A DNA stretch of 54,116 nt from Candidatus Methanoperedens sp. (GCA_030650845.1 JAUSDC010000165.1:1-54116), one strand, 5' to 3'. Positions 46,698 to 54,116 are shown, counted from the stretch's first letter. Made by a program: numbers and translations. The notes: a model not told the origin generated them from the letters alone.

Positions 46698-46891
46698 GTT
46701 CCATAATATTTGAAACTTCTAATGAAGAAAAACTGACTGTCCAGGAATATGTTCGCTTTGCCCAGATAAAAGAACAGATAGAAAAGTTTCTTGAGAACAT
46801 GAAAATAAAGCAGGCACTTAAGGAGAATGAAAACAATCTCAGGTGTCTCACTATAGACCTGACCATCAAATACATGATTGAAAAGGAATGA
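46694..46891 (+). CDS. Small helical protein coupled to the CDF genes
   Basis: The product is 65 residues, charged and predicted helical (VQEYVRFAQIKEQIEKFLEN). The start is TTG at 46694, overlapping the CDF stop, with a strong AGGAGGA Shine-Dalgarno just upstream. That signal is the main reason to accept it as a gene. No family was recognised; a link to metal export is inferred from coupling. Confidence 0.55.
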   Translation: MSSIIFETSNEEKLTVQEYVRFAQIKEQIEKFLENMKIKQALKENENNLRCLTIDLTIKYMIEKE

Positions 46892-46904
46892 TGGATAAAT
46901 TAAC

Positions 46905-46982
46905 AACTAACTCCGACGAACTCAAAACGAACTAACGCTGGTGGAGTTCGTTTCAGTTCGTACAAGTTCGTTGTTGACGTTA
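46905..46982 (+). repeat. GAACGAACT/AGTTCGTT dispersed palindromic repeat, copy 6 (core only)
   Basis: CGACGAACTCAAAACGAACT and GGAGTTCGTTTCAGTTCGTA then CAAGTTCGTTGTTG form the two arms. The tail is absent. It lies between convergent genes, the CDF operon and aRF1. Confidence 0.8.
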
Positions 46983-47011
46983 TTGTTGTTTTTTAAACTG
47001 CCAAAGCTCAA

Positions 47012-48256
47012 CTATATCCCTGTCTTGAACCTCAATATCGCCCCAATTCCACCAAAGGCTGACATGAGCTGATTCCCTTCTTCAAAATCATTCGAGATGA
47101 AAGCGATGTTAGTGCTCATCTGGTCTGCGATAGTTGAAAGTTCTTCCACTATATCCACAGACTCAACGATCTTCATTCCTGACCCGCATTTTGAACAGTT
47201 CAATGGCTGATACTCCTCTCCAGCCTTCTTCAAAATGGTCTTCTTTTCCTCGTTGGTGCAATTGCCGCATTTTATGGTGAGTCTGAGCTTTCTTAATTCA
47301 TCTGACAATAGCAGTGTATCCACAGAGCCCATTTCAAGGTTCTTCCTTACCTGGTCTTCACCATAAGAAGCAAGACCTGTGTCATTCACAAGCTCTTTCA
47401 TGAAGCGCTCCATGTACTTTTTCTCTTTAACAACGTCAAGATCCTGCAGTGCATCTCCAAGTTTGTCGAACAGTTCATGCAGTCCTGATTCGTCAGTGTA
47501 CGCAACATCAAAGAGACCGAGTATCTTTTTCTGTATTTCATGATGCAGGTATGCCCCGCTTTCGAACTCTTCTTTTGTGGGAGATGGTCCGCCAATGAAC
47601 ACACCCATGAAATCCTTCATGTCAACTGCGAGATATACTTCACTTGCTGCTACCCCTATCTTTGTATAAAAATCATTTATCGCTATGAGGCGAAGCTGCT
47701 GGAACCTGTGAGAGCTCTGTCCTCCTTTTCGTTGTTTTCCAGGGACGTTGGATGTTAGATGTGACATTTCTTCTATGTGTTTTCCGATAAGAAGCCCCAC
47801 TGTTGCTTCTCGCCTGTCAAGCACCAGGAGGCCATATGTCCTTTTCTCATGCAGCATGTCCTCAAGAGGCGTCAGAAGGAAGGATGAATCGCAATGGTAC
47901 TTATAAGATACAAGAGGTTCAGGCGGCTCCATAATGAATGTCTGCATATCAGTCTTGTTGGCGCCAATGTCCACAGCTCCGCAGAAGATCACTACGCCGT
48001 TCACTGGAGCCTTAGGAATAAGTTTAAGCCTGGAAAGCAGGGATTCAATTGCGCCTGTTACATTCTGTCTTGTCACCCTTGACTTGATGTTTGAAGCCTG
48101 ACCGAACTCTTCCCGCAGCTGGCTTGAGACTTCGTGGATTTGTTTATCATGCGGGATATACAGAGATATCAGTTCTGTGCCTCTTCCGTGCTTATCGCTC
48201 AGTGCCTCAAGAGTTCGTTTGAATTCGTATTTTTTATGTGCTTCTGATTCTACCAT
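47012..48256 (-). CDS. prf1: Peptide chain release factor aRF1
   Basis: The product is the 414-residue archaeal class I release factor that recognises all three stop codons. NIKS (56-59) of the decoding domain and GGQ (178-180, in QRKGGQSSHR) of the hydrolysis domain are both intact. A C-terminal zinc-binding motif with CGNC and CSKCG is present. Being intact, it implies normal termination at UGA, which matters for the broken mptG gene next door. Confidence 0.97.
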   Translation of the reverse strand: MVESEAHKKYEFKRTLEALSDKHGRGTELISLYIPHDKQIHEVSSQLREEFGQASNIKSRVTRQNVTGAIESLLSRLKLIPKAPVNGVVIFCGAVDIGANKTDMQTFIMEPPEPLVSYKYHCDSSFLLTPLEDMLHEKRTYGLLVLDRREATVGLLIGKHIEEMSHLTSNVPGKQRKGGQSSHRFQQLRLIAINDFYTKIGVAASEVYLAVDMKDFMGVFIGGPSPTKEEFESGAYLHHEIQKKILGLFDVAYTDESGLHELFDKLGDALQDLDVVKEKKYMERFMKELVNDTGLASYGEDQVRKNLEMGSVDTLLLSDELRKLRLTIKCGNCTNEEKKTILKKAGEEYQPLNCSKCGSGMKIVESVDIVEELSTIADQMSTNIAFISNDFEEGNQLMSAFGGIGAILRFKTGI

Positions 48257-48351
48257 TTTGGATTAAGCTCCGACTATGCAATATGAAGATTTGGTTCTTC
48301 AATATGTGCTATTATAGATAAATGTTGAGTATTTCAAGAAATTGTAAATTT

Positions 48352-48425
48352 CAGACAGGATAAACAGGATCGACAGGATACGATCCAATTCTGAAAATCC
48401 TGTTTATCCAGTAAATCCTGTCAAA
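48352..48425. repeat. ACAGGAT palindromic repeat, copy 2
   Basis: The left arm is GACAGGATAAACAGGATCGA then CAGGATACGATCC. The right arm is AATCCTGTTTATCCAGTAAA then TCCTGTC. It is related to the copy at 34588-34668. It lies upstream of prf1 in a 243-bp gap that otherwise looks empty. Confidence 0.8.
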
Positions 48426-48499
48426 AAAGTTGAGTAAAAAAAATATTATGCTCAGATTATTGGATCTTTCTGCGCATTACGAACAATATGCCAAAAGAA

Positions 48500-49441
48500 T
48501 CATGCTATCTCTATTCTTGCCCCTGTGTTCCTTGCCTTTGTAATAAAGACCTGCCCCTTAGTACCAAGGAATTCCTCAGCTATTTTTCTGAGATCTAAAA
48601 CATCTTCCCCGAATGCGTAAACAGTAGGTCCGAATGAACTCATTCCTGCCCCATATGCCCCTCCTTCCCTGAGTACCTTCATTAATACGTTTGAAACGGG
48701 CGTAAGTGCAACTTCCTTTTTCTTAAATCCAAGTTCCTGGATCGCATTGATACTCCTGCCAAATACTTTCATATCCTCTTCAAAAAGTGCAGGAAGAAGC
48801 TGCATCAATATTATAAGTCAGAGTTTTTCAACCTCGTGCAGAGGGACCGGGCATTCTGTCTTGAATATGTTAACTTCTTTATTCATGGAAGCGCCCTTCT
48901 GCGTGGGTATCGCGATCATGATAGGCCAATCAGGGAAATCTTTTCTTAATATGACTGGAGCCGCTGGAAGCTTGCTTGCTGCGGATGGAAGAAATGCTTT
49001 TTTTTCGCTGAACTTATGTCCTCCATCAAGTATGAAACCGCCGTTCTCAAATGCAGCAACACCGATCCCGCTTGTTCCACCCCTGCCAACTTTCAAGGCT
49101 ATCTCGTTAACGCTTAAACCCAGGCCGAACAGTCTGTTCACAGCCATACCAGCAGCAAGTGATGCCTGTGTTCCCGAACCCATGCCGATGTGGGATGGGT
49201 AATCATTTTCAATGTTTATGAGTATTCCTTCTCCTTTCGGCAGGAGCGCGGAAGCGCTTTTTTTCATGCGCTGCGCGTGTTCGCTGTTCCCTGTGACCTC
49301 AATCATGTCAGATATTTGCGCAGTGATGCTGATCACTGGATCATCAAGCGTGAGCCCGATACTGCCGTCCACACGACCACGTGAGGCATTCATGTCGATA
49401 AGGGTCATGTGCAGGCGTGAGGGGGTGGTTATTTTTAGCAT
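48500..49441 (-). pseudogene. mptG: Beta-RFAP synthase (MptG) interrupted by an in-frame TGA
   Basis: This GHMP-type enzyme makes beta-ribofuranosylaminobenzene 5'-phosphate from 4-hydroxybenzoate or pABA and PRPP, the committed step to tetrahydromethanopterin. The frame from ATG 49441 has SRLHMTLIDMN, the SHIGMGSGTQASLAAGMAVN ATP-type loop and GRGGTSGIGVAAFENGGFI. Codon 208 is TGA (48818-48820). The same frame continues without shift through LMQLLPALFEEDM and AGMSSFGPTVYA to TAA-type stop at 48500, giving 313 positions, the normal family length. Both halves look well conserved. Possible causes are a recent nonsense mutation, a sequencing error, or UGA recoding. It lies 4 bp after hisG. Confidence 0.88.
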
Positions 49442-49445
49442 TTTT

Positions 49446-50318
49446 TCAATGCACTATCTTCGTAATATCCATCTCAAGTATATCTTCAGCCCCAAGCGCC
49501 TTGAGCTTAGGTATCAGAGTATTGATCTCACTCTTGCTCACCACTGTTTCCACTGCATAATAATCCGATTTGTACAGCTTTGACACAGTGGGTCTCTTCA
49601 TGGCAGGAAGGTCATTAACAACAGCATCCAGCCTGTCCTCAGGCACGTTCATTACAATAAACACCTTGCCGCGAGCCTCAAGAACAGCCTGCAGGAGGAT
49701 CTTTATCTCCTCGATCTCTTTCCTCTTTACTGGGTCTTTCCAGGATTTCTTGTTCGCGATAAGTTTTGTTGTGGATTCAAGTATGATATCCACGATCTTC
49801 AATCCATTCTTCCGCAGAGTTGAGCCAGTCTCGGTCAGATCCACTATCACATCCACAAGTTCGGGCACCTTTGCTTCAGTAGCGCCGTATGAGTAGCGTA
49901 TATCAACAGGTATCCCAAGGGCATCAAAGAACTTCTTTGTGAGTTTCGGGTATTCGGTGGAGACCCTGCTTCCGGGTTTAATGTCCTTAGCGGTCTTCAC
50001 GGGCTGATCGTTCGGTACTGCCACTACGATCTTTACAGTCCCCTCTCCCTGTTTGCTGTATATCATATCCGCGACTTCAACAACATCGGAACTTGATTCC
50101 ATTACCCAGTCCTTGCCTGATATCCCCAGGTCAAAGTAGCCTTCTTCAACGTATTTTGGAATTTCCTGAGGACGCAGTATCTTTACTTTCCTGATCCTTG
50201 GATCTTTTACCGTGGGGTTGTATTCACGGTCTGTTTTTTTTATCTCAAGGTCAGCCTGCTTGAAAAGGAGAAGTGTCTGCTCTTCAAGGCTGCCTTTTGG
50301 GATTGCAATGTCTAACAT
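49446..50318 (-). CDS. hisG: ATP phosphoribosyltransferase (long form)
   Basis: The product (290 residues) joins ATP and PRPP in the first step of histidine synthesis. The periplasmic-binding-type catalytic lobes include LDIAIPKGSLEEQTL, DLGISGKDWVMES, YPKLTKKFFDALGI and DVIVDLTETGSTLRKNGL (PRPP loop). The C-terminal ACT-like domain (about 215-290) for histidine feedback marks the HisZ-independent long form. It is four bases upstream of mptG; both enzymes use PRPP. Confidence 0.96.
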   Translation of the reverse strand: MLDIAIPKGSLEEQTLLLFKQADLEIKKTDREYNPTVKDPRIRKVKILRPQEIPKYVEEGYFDLGISGKDWVMESSSDVVEVADMIYSKQGEGTVKIVVAVPNDQPVKTAKDIKPGSRVSTEYPKLTKKFFDALGIPVDIRYSYGATEAKVPELVDVIVDLTETGSTLRKNGLKIVDIILESTTKLIANKKSWKDPVKRKEIEEIKILLQAVLEARGKVFIVMNVPEDRLDAVVNDLPAMKRPTVSKLYKSDYYAVETVVSKSEINTLIPKLKALGAEDILEMDITKIVH

Positions 50319-50367
50319 ATATATTCGACTTTCTAAATGGATACACTTAATAAAAAACTATCTATTA

Positions 50368-50508
50368 AACCACAGAGTCAGCTATGAACCTTCGGTACGT
50401 AGATGAACCTGAAAAAAACAACGAACTGGTACGAACTAAAACGAACTCCGGTGGCGTGAGTTCGTCGAGTTCGTTGTGTTCGTTGCTATTTTTTTTCATA
50501 TATAGACC
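50368..50508 (-). repeat. GAACGAACT/AGTTCGTT dispersed palindromic repeat, copy 7 (reverse, full length)
   Basis: In reverse orientation the copy has the tail AACCACAGAGTCAGCTATGA, ACCTTCGGTACGTAGATGAA, then the core ACAACGAACTGGTACGAACT to GTTCGTTGTGTTCGTTGCTA and a T-run. It matches copy 2 nearly base for base over more than 120 bp. It lies between divergent hisG and trmY. Confidence 0.9.
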
Positions 50509-50549
50509 AACGTTATCTACTTAAACAGGTTACCCCATCAATAATGCTC

Positions 50550-51104
50550 ATGCGAGAATTCATCCTATATTCAAGGACAGGAAGAACAGACACTCGTTTT
50601 GAAAGCCTCAAGGACGCAGGAAGGCTGGATGTGGTTTACCAGTGTATATTGATGGCGATCTTTATGTCGCATGCCATAAGGCGGGATGTTACCTTTCATG
50701 CCATCCTTGGAGGACCGCCGGCGCCGCCAAAAGAACTGGTTGTTGAAGGTGCAACGCTTCGTGACGTGCGTGTGGATGAGCGCACCTGGGAAGACCTGAT
50801 CAGGAACGCCCTTTCTGGAAAGAGCCACCCTGGCATTCATGTCAAAAAGAACAGCCTGCAGCAGCTTGTGAAAGAGAAAAGTAACATATTTGTTCTTGAA
50901 GAATCAGGGGAAAGCATAAGGACGATAGAGCTTGGCGAGAACCCGGTCTTTGTTCTGGGTGACCAGGTGGGGCTTCCTAAGAAGGACGAGGAGTTCATAC
51001 TCAGGTACGGAAAAAAAGTTTCAATTGGAAGCAGGGCGTACCTTGCATCTTCATGTGTCGGAATTATCAACTATATCCTTGATCAGAGAGAATCTTTCGA
51101 TTAA
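50550..51104 (+). CDS. trmY: tRNA (pseudouridine54-N1)-methyltransferase
   Basis: The product is a 184-residue SPOUT-class methyltransferase that makes m1-pseudouridine at position 54 of archaeal tRNA. The family pattern is visible in MREFILYSRTGRTD, LKDAGRLDVVYQCILMAIFM, HAIRRDVTFHAILGGPPAPP and the knot-side PVFVLGDQVGLP. ATG 50544 is an equally possible start. It overlaps the convergent Cys-cluster gene by 4 bp. Confidence 0.9.
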   Translation: MREFILYSRTGRTDTRFESLKDAGRLDVVYQCILMAIFMSHAIRRDVTFHAILGGPPAPPKELVVEGATLRDVRVDERTWEDLIRNALSGKSHPGIHVKKNSLQQLVKEKSNIFVLEESGESIRTIELGENPVFVLGDQVGLPKKDEEFILRYGKKVSIGSRAYLASSCVGIINYILDQRESFD

Positions 51105-51568
51105 AGCTCTTCTATAACCCTTTTTTCACCCTTCTTTTTAATATCCCTGATAAGCTTCTGGTTCTCATGAAGGAATAAGGACGCATCATCTTCGATCTTC
51201 TTTTTATCTAATTTTTTCCCTTGACCTGCACCAGGGCAGTCCACCACTGGCTTAAGGCTCATTATTGGTTCATCTGAATACGAGACCTCAGTTATCTTAA
51301 AAGGCAGCAGGCGGCAAACAATAGGTTCATTATTACGTATCGTGCATTCAAGTTTCTTGCCCCGGAAATAACATCTCCCTTCAATCCCTTTTATCCTGAA
51401 GACCTTATCTGTTTCATCAAACTCCATGAATTCATCGATGGAATGACCAAGCGAGCTTATCCTTTTAATATCAGCAATAGTCAGCTGGATACCCGGTGTG
51501 CAGCATCGTGCCCCGCATTTCTTATATTCACACGTCCACTTATCGATATTTTCAAGGATATGGATCAT
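51101..51568 (-). CDS. YkgJ-type cysteine cluster protein
   Basis: The product is 155 residues. The motif Cys13-x4-Cys18-x3-Cys22-Cys23 (CEYKKCGARCC) begins the YkgJ/UPF0153 family, which probably binds zinc or an Fe-S cluster. Later cysteines appear in RCYFRGKKLECTIRNNEPIV, CRLLPF and VDCPGAGQG. The C-terminus is lysine-rich. The function is unknown. Confidence 0.82.
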   Translation of the reverse strand: MIHILENIDKWTCEYKKCGARCCTPGIQLTIADIKRISSLGHSIDEFMEFDETDKVFRIKGIEGRCYFRGKKLECTIRNNEPIVCRLLPFKITEVSYSDEPIMSLKPVVDCPGAGQGKKLDKKKIEDDASLFLHENQKLIRDIKKKGEKRVIEEL

Positions 51569-51692
51569 ATTCCTGTAATTGTCATTTATATCATTTAAGG
51601 ATACCCATATCTGGCGGACATAATTTTGGAATATTATTATTACAGTTTAACGATCAGGAATATTTATCAAGTCATCCTACAATTGTACTTTC

Positions 51693-52199
51693 ATGCTGTC
51701 CCATGAAGAACTCATTTCTCTTGTGAATAAAAAGCCGCCTCTTGTCGAACAAATGATCGATCCGGATATTCAGATACAGCCCAACGGTATCGAACTGACG
51801 CTTGCCCGCGTCGAGGTTCATGATGGTTCAGGGGCTATTGCTTTTGATAATTCTGAGCGAAAACTTCCAGATACAAATAAAATTGATTTTGATAATGATG
51901 GGTGGGTTCACTTACCAAAAGGCAGCTACAAGATAGTGTTCAATGAGATAGTCAATATCCCGAAAAACATAGCAGCCATCGCAAAACCTCGTTCAAGCCT
52001 GCTGCGGTGCGGCGTAACAGTTGAGACAGCAGTGTGGGATGCAGGTTACAGCGGAAGAAGTGAGAGCCTGCTTGTCATATTTAATGAAAAGGGTTTTAAT
52101 CTCAAGAAAAATGCACGAGTTCTACAGCTTCTGTTTTTCAGGTTAGGGGAAGAAGTACGAAAGGGATATTCGGGCGTTTATCAGAATGAGAATATTTAA
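51693..52199 (+). CDS. dCTP deaminase/dUTPase family protein
   Basis: The product is a 168-residue trimeric beta-barrel protein. PNGIELTLARV, AIAKPRSSLLRCGVTVETAV and WDAGYSGRSESLLVIFN match the archaeal dUTPase-like branch of the dCTP deaminase family. It removes or avoids dUTP. Whether it deaminates dCTP, hydrolyses dUTP, or both cannot be decided by eye. Confidence 0.88.
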   Translation: MLSHEELISLVNKKPPLVEQMIDPDIQIQPNGIELTLARVEVHDGSGAIAFDNSERKLPDTNKIDFDNDGWVHLPKGSYKIVFNEIVNIPKNIAAIAKPRSSLLRCGVTVETAVWDAGYSGRSESLLVIFNEKGFNLKKNARVLQLLFFRLGEEVRKGYSGVYQNENI

Positions 52200-52260
52200 T
52201 TCAATGGAAAAGTATATCTGATAATTATAATCATAAGTATCAAATAAAGTTATAAACCTT

Positions 52261-52275
52261 AAAATATATATAATA
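52261..52275 (+). promoter_or_regulatory. TATA region of the minD operon
   Basis: AAAATATATATAATA lies about 55 bases upstream of the ATG at 52322, in a 122-bp AT-rich gap. A purine-rich GAAGGA serves as Shine-Dalgarno. Confidence 0.45.
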
Positions 52276-52321
52276 ATAAAAGCCTGTTTTGGCATTTCAT
52301 TAAAGGTTGAAGGAATAAAAT

Positions 52322-53110
52322 ATGACAGCACGTGTATACACAATCGCTTCGGGTAAGGGTGGAACAGGTAAGACCACAACAACGCTTAACCTGGGCACTG
52401 CTCTGGCTCTTCTTGGTAAAAAGACCGTTGTTCTTGACGCGGATATAGGTATGGCAAACCTTGGTCTCTTGCTTGGTCTTGAGAGAAGTAAAATAACGCT
52501 TCACGAGGTATTAGCCGGCACCGCACAGATAAAGGAAGCCATTTATGAAGGTCCTGGCGGGCTCAAAGTAGTTCCTAGCGGCTTATCACTGAAAGGCTTC
52601 CAGAATTCAAATCCGGAAAAATTAAAAGAGGTCATGACAGCCATCGTTGAAGGAATGGATTTTGTTTTGATCGATGCCCCGGCTGGCATAAGCAAGGATG
52701 GAGTTATACCGCTTGCTGTTGCAGACAAAGTGATCCTTGTTGTTAATCCTGAACTTGCTTCAATGGCAGATGCATTGAAGACAAAAGCCCTGACCGAGAT
52801 GCTTGGAAGGTCAGTAGAGGGTGTTATTTTGAACCGGGCTGAACTTGAGAAAACCGAGATCAACCGAAATAAAGTGTCTGAACTTTTAGGTGTAAAGGTA
52901 CTTGAAATGATACCTGAAGATGCAAATGTGAGGCGTTCAGCTGCATTTAAAGTGCCGATCGTAATACGGGCACCCAAGTCTCCAGCAGCCATTGCTTTTA
53001 GCAGACTTGCTGCAACACTTGCAGGAGAAATATATAAAGAGAGCAGTATAAAAGAAGAAAAAGAAGGTTTTGTGGACCGTCTTGCCAGGTCAGTTTTCGG
53101 AGGGAAATAA
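52322..53110 (+). CDS. minD: MinD/ParA-like ATPase
   Basis: The product is 262 residues. The deviant Walker A is SGKGGTGKTT (10-19). VLDADIGMANLGLLLGLE is the switch I region and FVLIDAPAGI is switch II. The C-terminal EGFVDRLARSVFGG is an amphipathic helix like the MinD membrane-targeting sequence. Archaeal MinD proteins position cell-surface or motility structures, not necessarily division. Three bases separate it from a small membrane protein gene, and a third gene follows. Confidence 0.9.
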   Translation: MTARVYTIASGKGGTGKTTTTLNLGTALALLGKKTVVLDADIGMANLGLLLGLERSKITLHEVLAGTAQIKEAIYEGPGGLKVVPSGLSLKGFQNSNPEKLKEVMTAIVEGMDFVLIDAPAGISKDGVIPLAVADKVILVVNPELASMADALKTKALTEMLGRSVEGVILNRAELEKTEINRNKVSELLGVKVLEMIPEDANVRRSAAFKVPIVIRAPKSPAAIAFSRLAATLAGEIYKESSIKEEKEGFVDRLARSVFGGK

Positions 53111-53112
53111 AA

Positions 53113-53316
53113 ATGGCCGGAGAATTACTTCAGATATTTAATGCATTTTTAATTATACTGTTGATAATATCATTTTTTACCATGTTCCTGATGAATGTCA
53201 GAATAAAGCAATTGCGAAAAGAACTCAATGATCTTAGAGACAGAGTAATAATAACTGGTGAAGAATTGTTCCGACTGTCACAGGATATTGAAGATTTCAA
53301 GAAAATACAAATATAA
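53113..53316 (+). CDS. Small membrane coiled-coil protein
   Basis: The product is 67 residues. One transmembrane segment (about 10-32, FLIILLIISFFTMFLMN) is followed by a charged coiled coil (RIKQLRKELNDLRDRVII). It is two bases after minD and probably cotranslated. The shape suggests a membrane anchor or partner for MinD or for the next gene product (inference). Confidence 0.65.
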   Translation: MAGELLQIFNAFLIILLIISFFTMFLMNVRIKQLRKELNDLRDRVIITGEELFRLSQDIEDFKKIQI

Positions 53317-53326
53317 TTGAAATGTT

Positions 53327-54116
53327 ATGGTGAATATACGCGAAACGGTGGGTAAATTCCTTGTTGAATTTACATCTCCGAAGGAGAATGATATAGAGGA
53401 TGTTATTAGCTTTGTAGCTATCAGTAATCCTTCTCTGGATAAGGATTCATTCAGAGAGAGCATCCTTATAGCGATCAAACAGAGGGATATCTTAAAAATA
53501 TATGAAAAAGATATTTTTTTGTTGCCCATGGATTTACCAGGTTATGCCCAGCTTCAGAATGCTCTGAAGGAAGCAAAGGAAGGGCACGATAACCTGGAAG
53601 ATGTTGAAGGGGATTTAAATAATATTGAAAGAATATTAACTTCTTTTAAAACAAAACTTATGAAAGAGAATCCACTTTCTGAGAAGTTAGCAGAAAGCCA
53701 GAAGATTGATTTAGAAACTGAATTAGCACATGATCCGGAAGAAGCTGAAAAACCAGTTGTTGAGTCACATGTAGAAAGCAAGAAGACAGATTTAGAAACA
53801 GAATTAGAACCTGAGCCTGAAGAAGCTGAAAAACCAGTTGTTGAGACATCTGTTGAAAACCAGAAGATAGAATCAGAACCAGAAGCAGAACCTGAGCAGG
53901 ATGAATCTGAAAAACCAGTTGTTGAGAAGCCTGTTGAAAGGCAGAAGATAGATTCAGAAGTAGAACCAGAGCCTGAAGAAGCTGAAAAACCAGTTATTGA
54001 GACACCTGAAGAAAGTCAGAAGACAGATTTAGAAACAGAATTAGAACCTGAGCCTGAAGAAGCTGAAAAACCAGTTGTTGAGACATCTGTTGAAAACCAG
54101 AAGATAGAATCAGAAC
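53327..54116 (+). CDS. Glu/Pro-rich repeat protein (partial, runs off window)
   Basis: The frame is open from ATG 53327 to the window edge (263 codons). Residues 1-85 form a globular-looking domain (ETVGKFLVEFTSPKENDIED, a possible winged-helix or beta fold). Residues 85-115 look coiled. From about 120 on, units of roughly 26 residues repeat, built on EPEPEEAEKPVVE, QKIESE and QKTDLETELE. The sequence from 54021 onward repeats that from 53784 exactly, 237 bases (79 codons) apart. It is highly acidic, with no signal peptide, and lies 10 bp after the small membrane protein gene. Confidence 0.75.
   Translation, partial: MVNIRETVGKFLVEFTSPKENDIEDVISFVAISNPSLDKDSFRESILIAIKQRDILKIYEKDIFLLPMDLPGYAQLQNALKEAKEGHDNLEDVEGDLNNIERILTSFKTKLMKENPLSEKLAESQKIDLETELAHDPEEAEKPVVESHVESKKTDLETELEPEPEEAEKPVVETSVENQKIESEPEAEPEQDESEKPVVEKPVERQKIDSEVEPEPEEAEKPVIETPEESQKTDLETELEPEPEEAEKPVVETSVENQKIESE

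Noticed and set aside
48500-49441. Two separate genes instead of one mptG
   Set aside because: The two frames are exactly in phase, separated only by TGA, and together give one full-length beta-RFAP synthase; the second half has no ribosome site of its own.
10965-50508. A CRISPR array made of the GAACGAACT repeats
   Set aside because: The copies are kilobases apart and palindromic, with no regular spacers and no cas genes nearby.
1-54116. tRNA, rRNA or known riboswitches
   Set aside because: I looked in each intergenic gap and found no cloverleaf with a GTTC-type T-loop in the right context; the many GTTCG strings belong to the dispersed repeats.

Overview
The window comes from a methanogen-related euryarchaeon of the Methanosarcinales type, most likely an anaerobic methanotroph of the Ca. 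Methanoperedens (ANME-2d) kind. The archaeal assignment rests on LonB, the large RFC subunit, NreA, aRF1, TrmY, GHMP-type shikimate kinase, archaeal UMP kinase and archaeal-type PGF-CTERM surface proteins. The methanogen affinity rests on O-phosphoseryl-tRNA synthetase (SepS) and beta-RFAP synthase (methanopterin synthesis). The ANME-2d suggestion is an inference from two very large extracellular multihaem c-type cytochromes (17 and 23 haem sites). I see no mcr, nar or other diagnostic gene here.

Layout. 1-1.2 kb: the 3' end of an IS630-like transposase abuts a surface protein gene that it cut. 1.4-10 kb: UMP kinase, an M50/CBS protease with a TraB protein, LonB with TldD, an asparagine synthetase and a conserved unknown. 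10-18 kb: a DUF34/Nif3 protein, a ferredoxin, then aroC, sepS, aroK and aroQ, an unknown wHTH-like protein, and serA with a tiny membrane protein. 18-29 kb: GMP synthetase amidotransferase, an MFS carrier, RfcL, a membrane-bound wHTH protein, TrmI, a lipoprotein, DapL, prenyl diphosphate synthase, a radical SAM protein, a DUF2551-like protein and a PTPS/QueD protein. 29-34.5 kb: NreA, an AAA ATPase, a flavin disulfide reductase and an SPL-like radical SAM protein. 34.5-42.5 kb: the extracellular electron-transfer region, with two cytochromes converging on a PGF-CTERM protein. 42.6-51.6 kb: a gene remnant, DinB, ArfC, two CDF metal carriers, aRF1, mptG broken by an in-frame TGA, hisG, TrmY and a Cys-cluster protein. 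51.7 kb to the end: a dUTPase/dCTP deaminase-like protein, then MinD, a small membrane coiled-coil protein and a Glu/Pro repeat protein that runs off the window.

How the genes work together. Most are housekeeping genes in short operons: hisG-mptG, sepS-aroK-aroQ, M50-traB, lonB-tldD and the CDF pair. The specialised part is the cytochrome locus. Cytochrome 1 carries a duplicated five-haem module. Cytochrome 2 combines 23 haem sites, S-layer-like beta domains and a C-terminal membrane anchor with a PGF-like motif, as expected of a conduit through the archaeal S-layer. RfcL, NreA and DinB each end in a PCNA-binding motif.

Three families of dispersed non-coding palindromic repeats lie between genes: seven copies of a GAACGAACT/AGTTCGTT element, two of an ACAGGAT element and one CCACAGAG hairpin. 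I found no tRNA, rRNA or CRISPR array.
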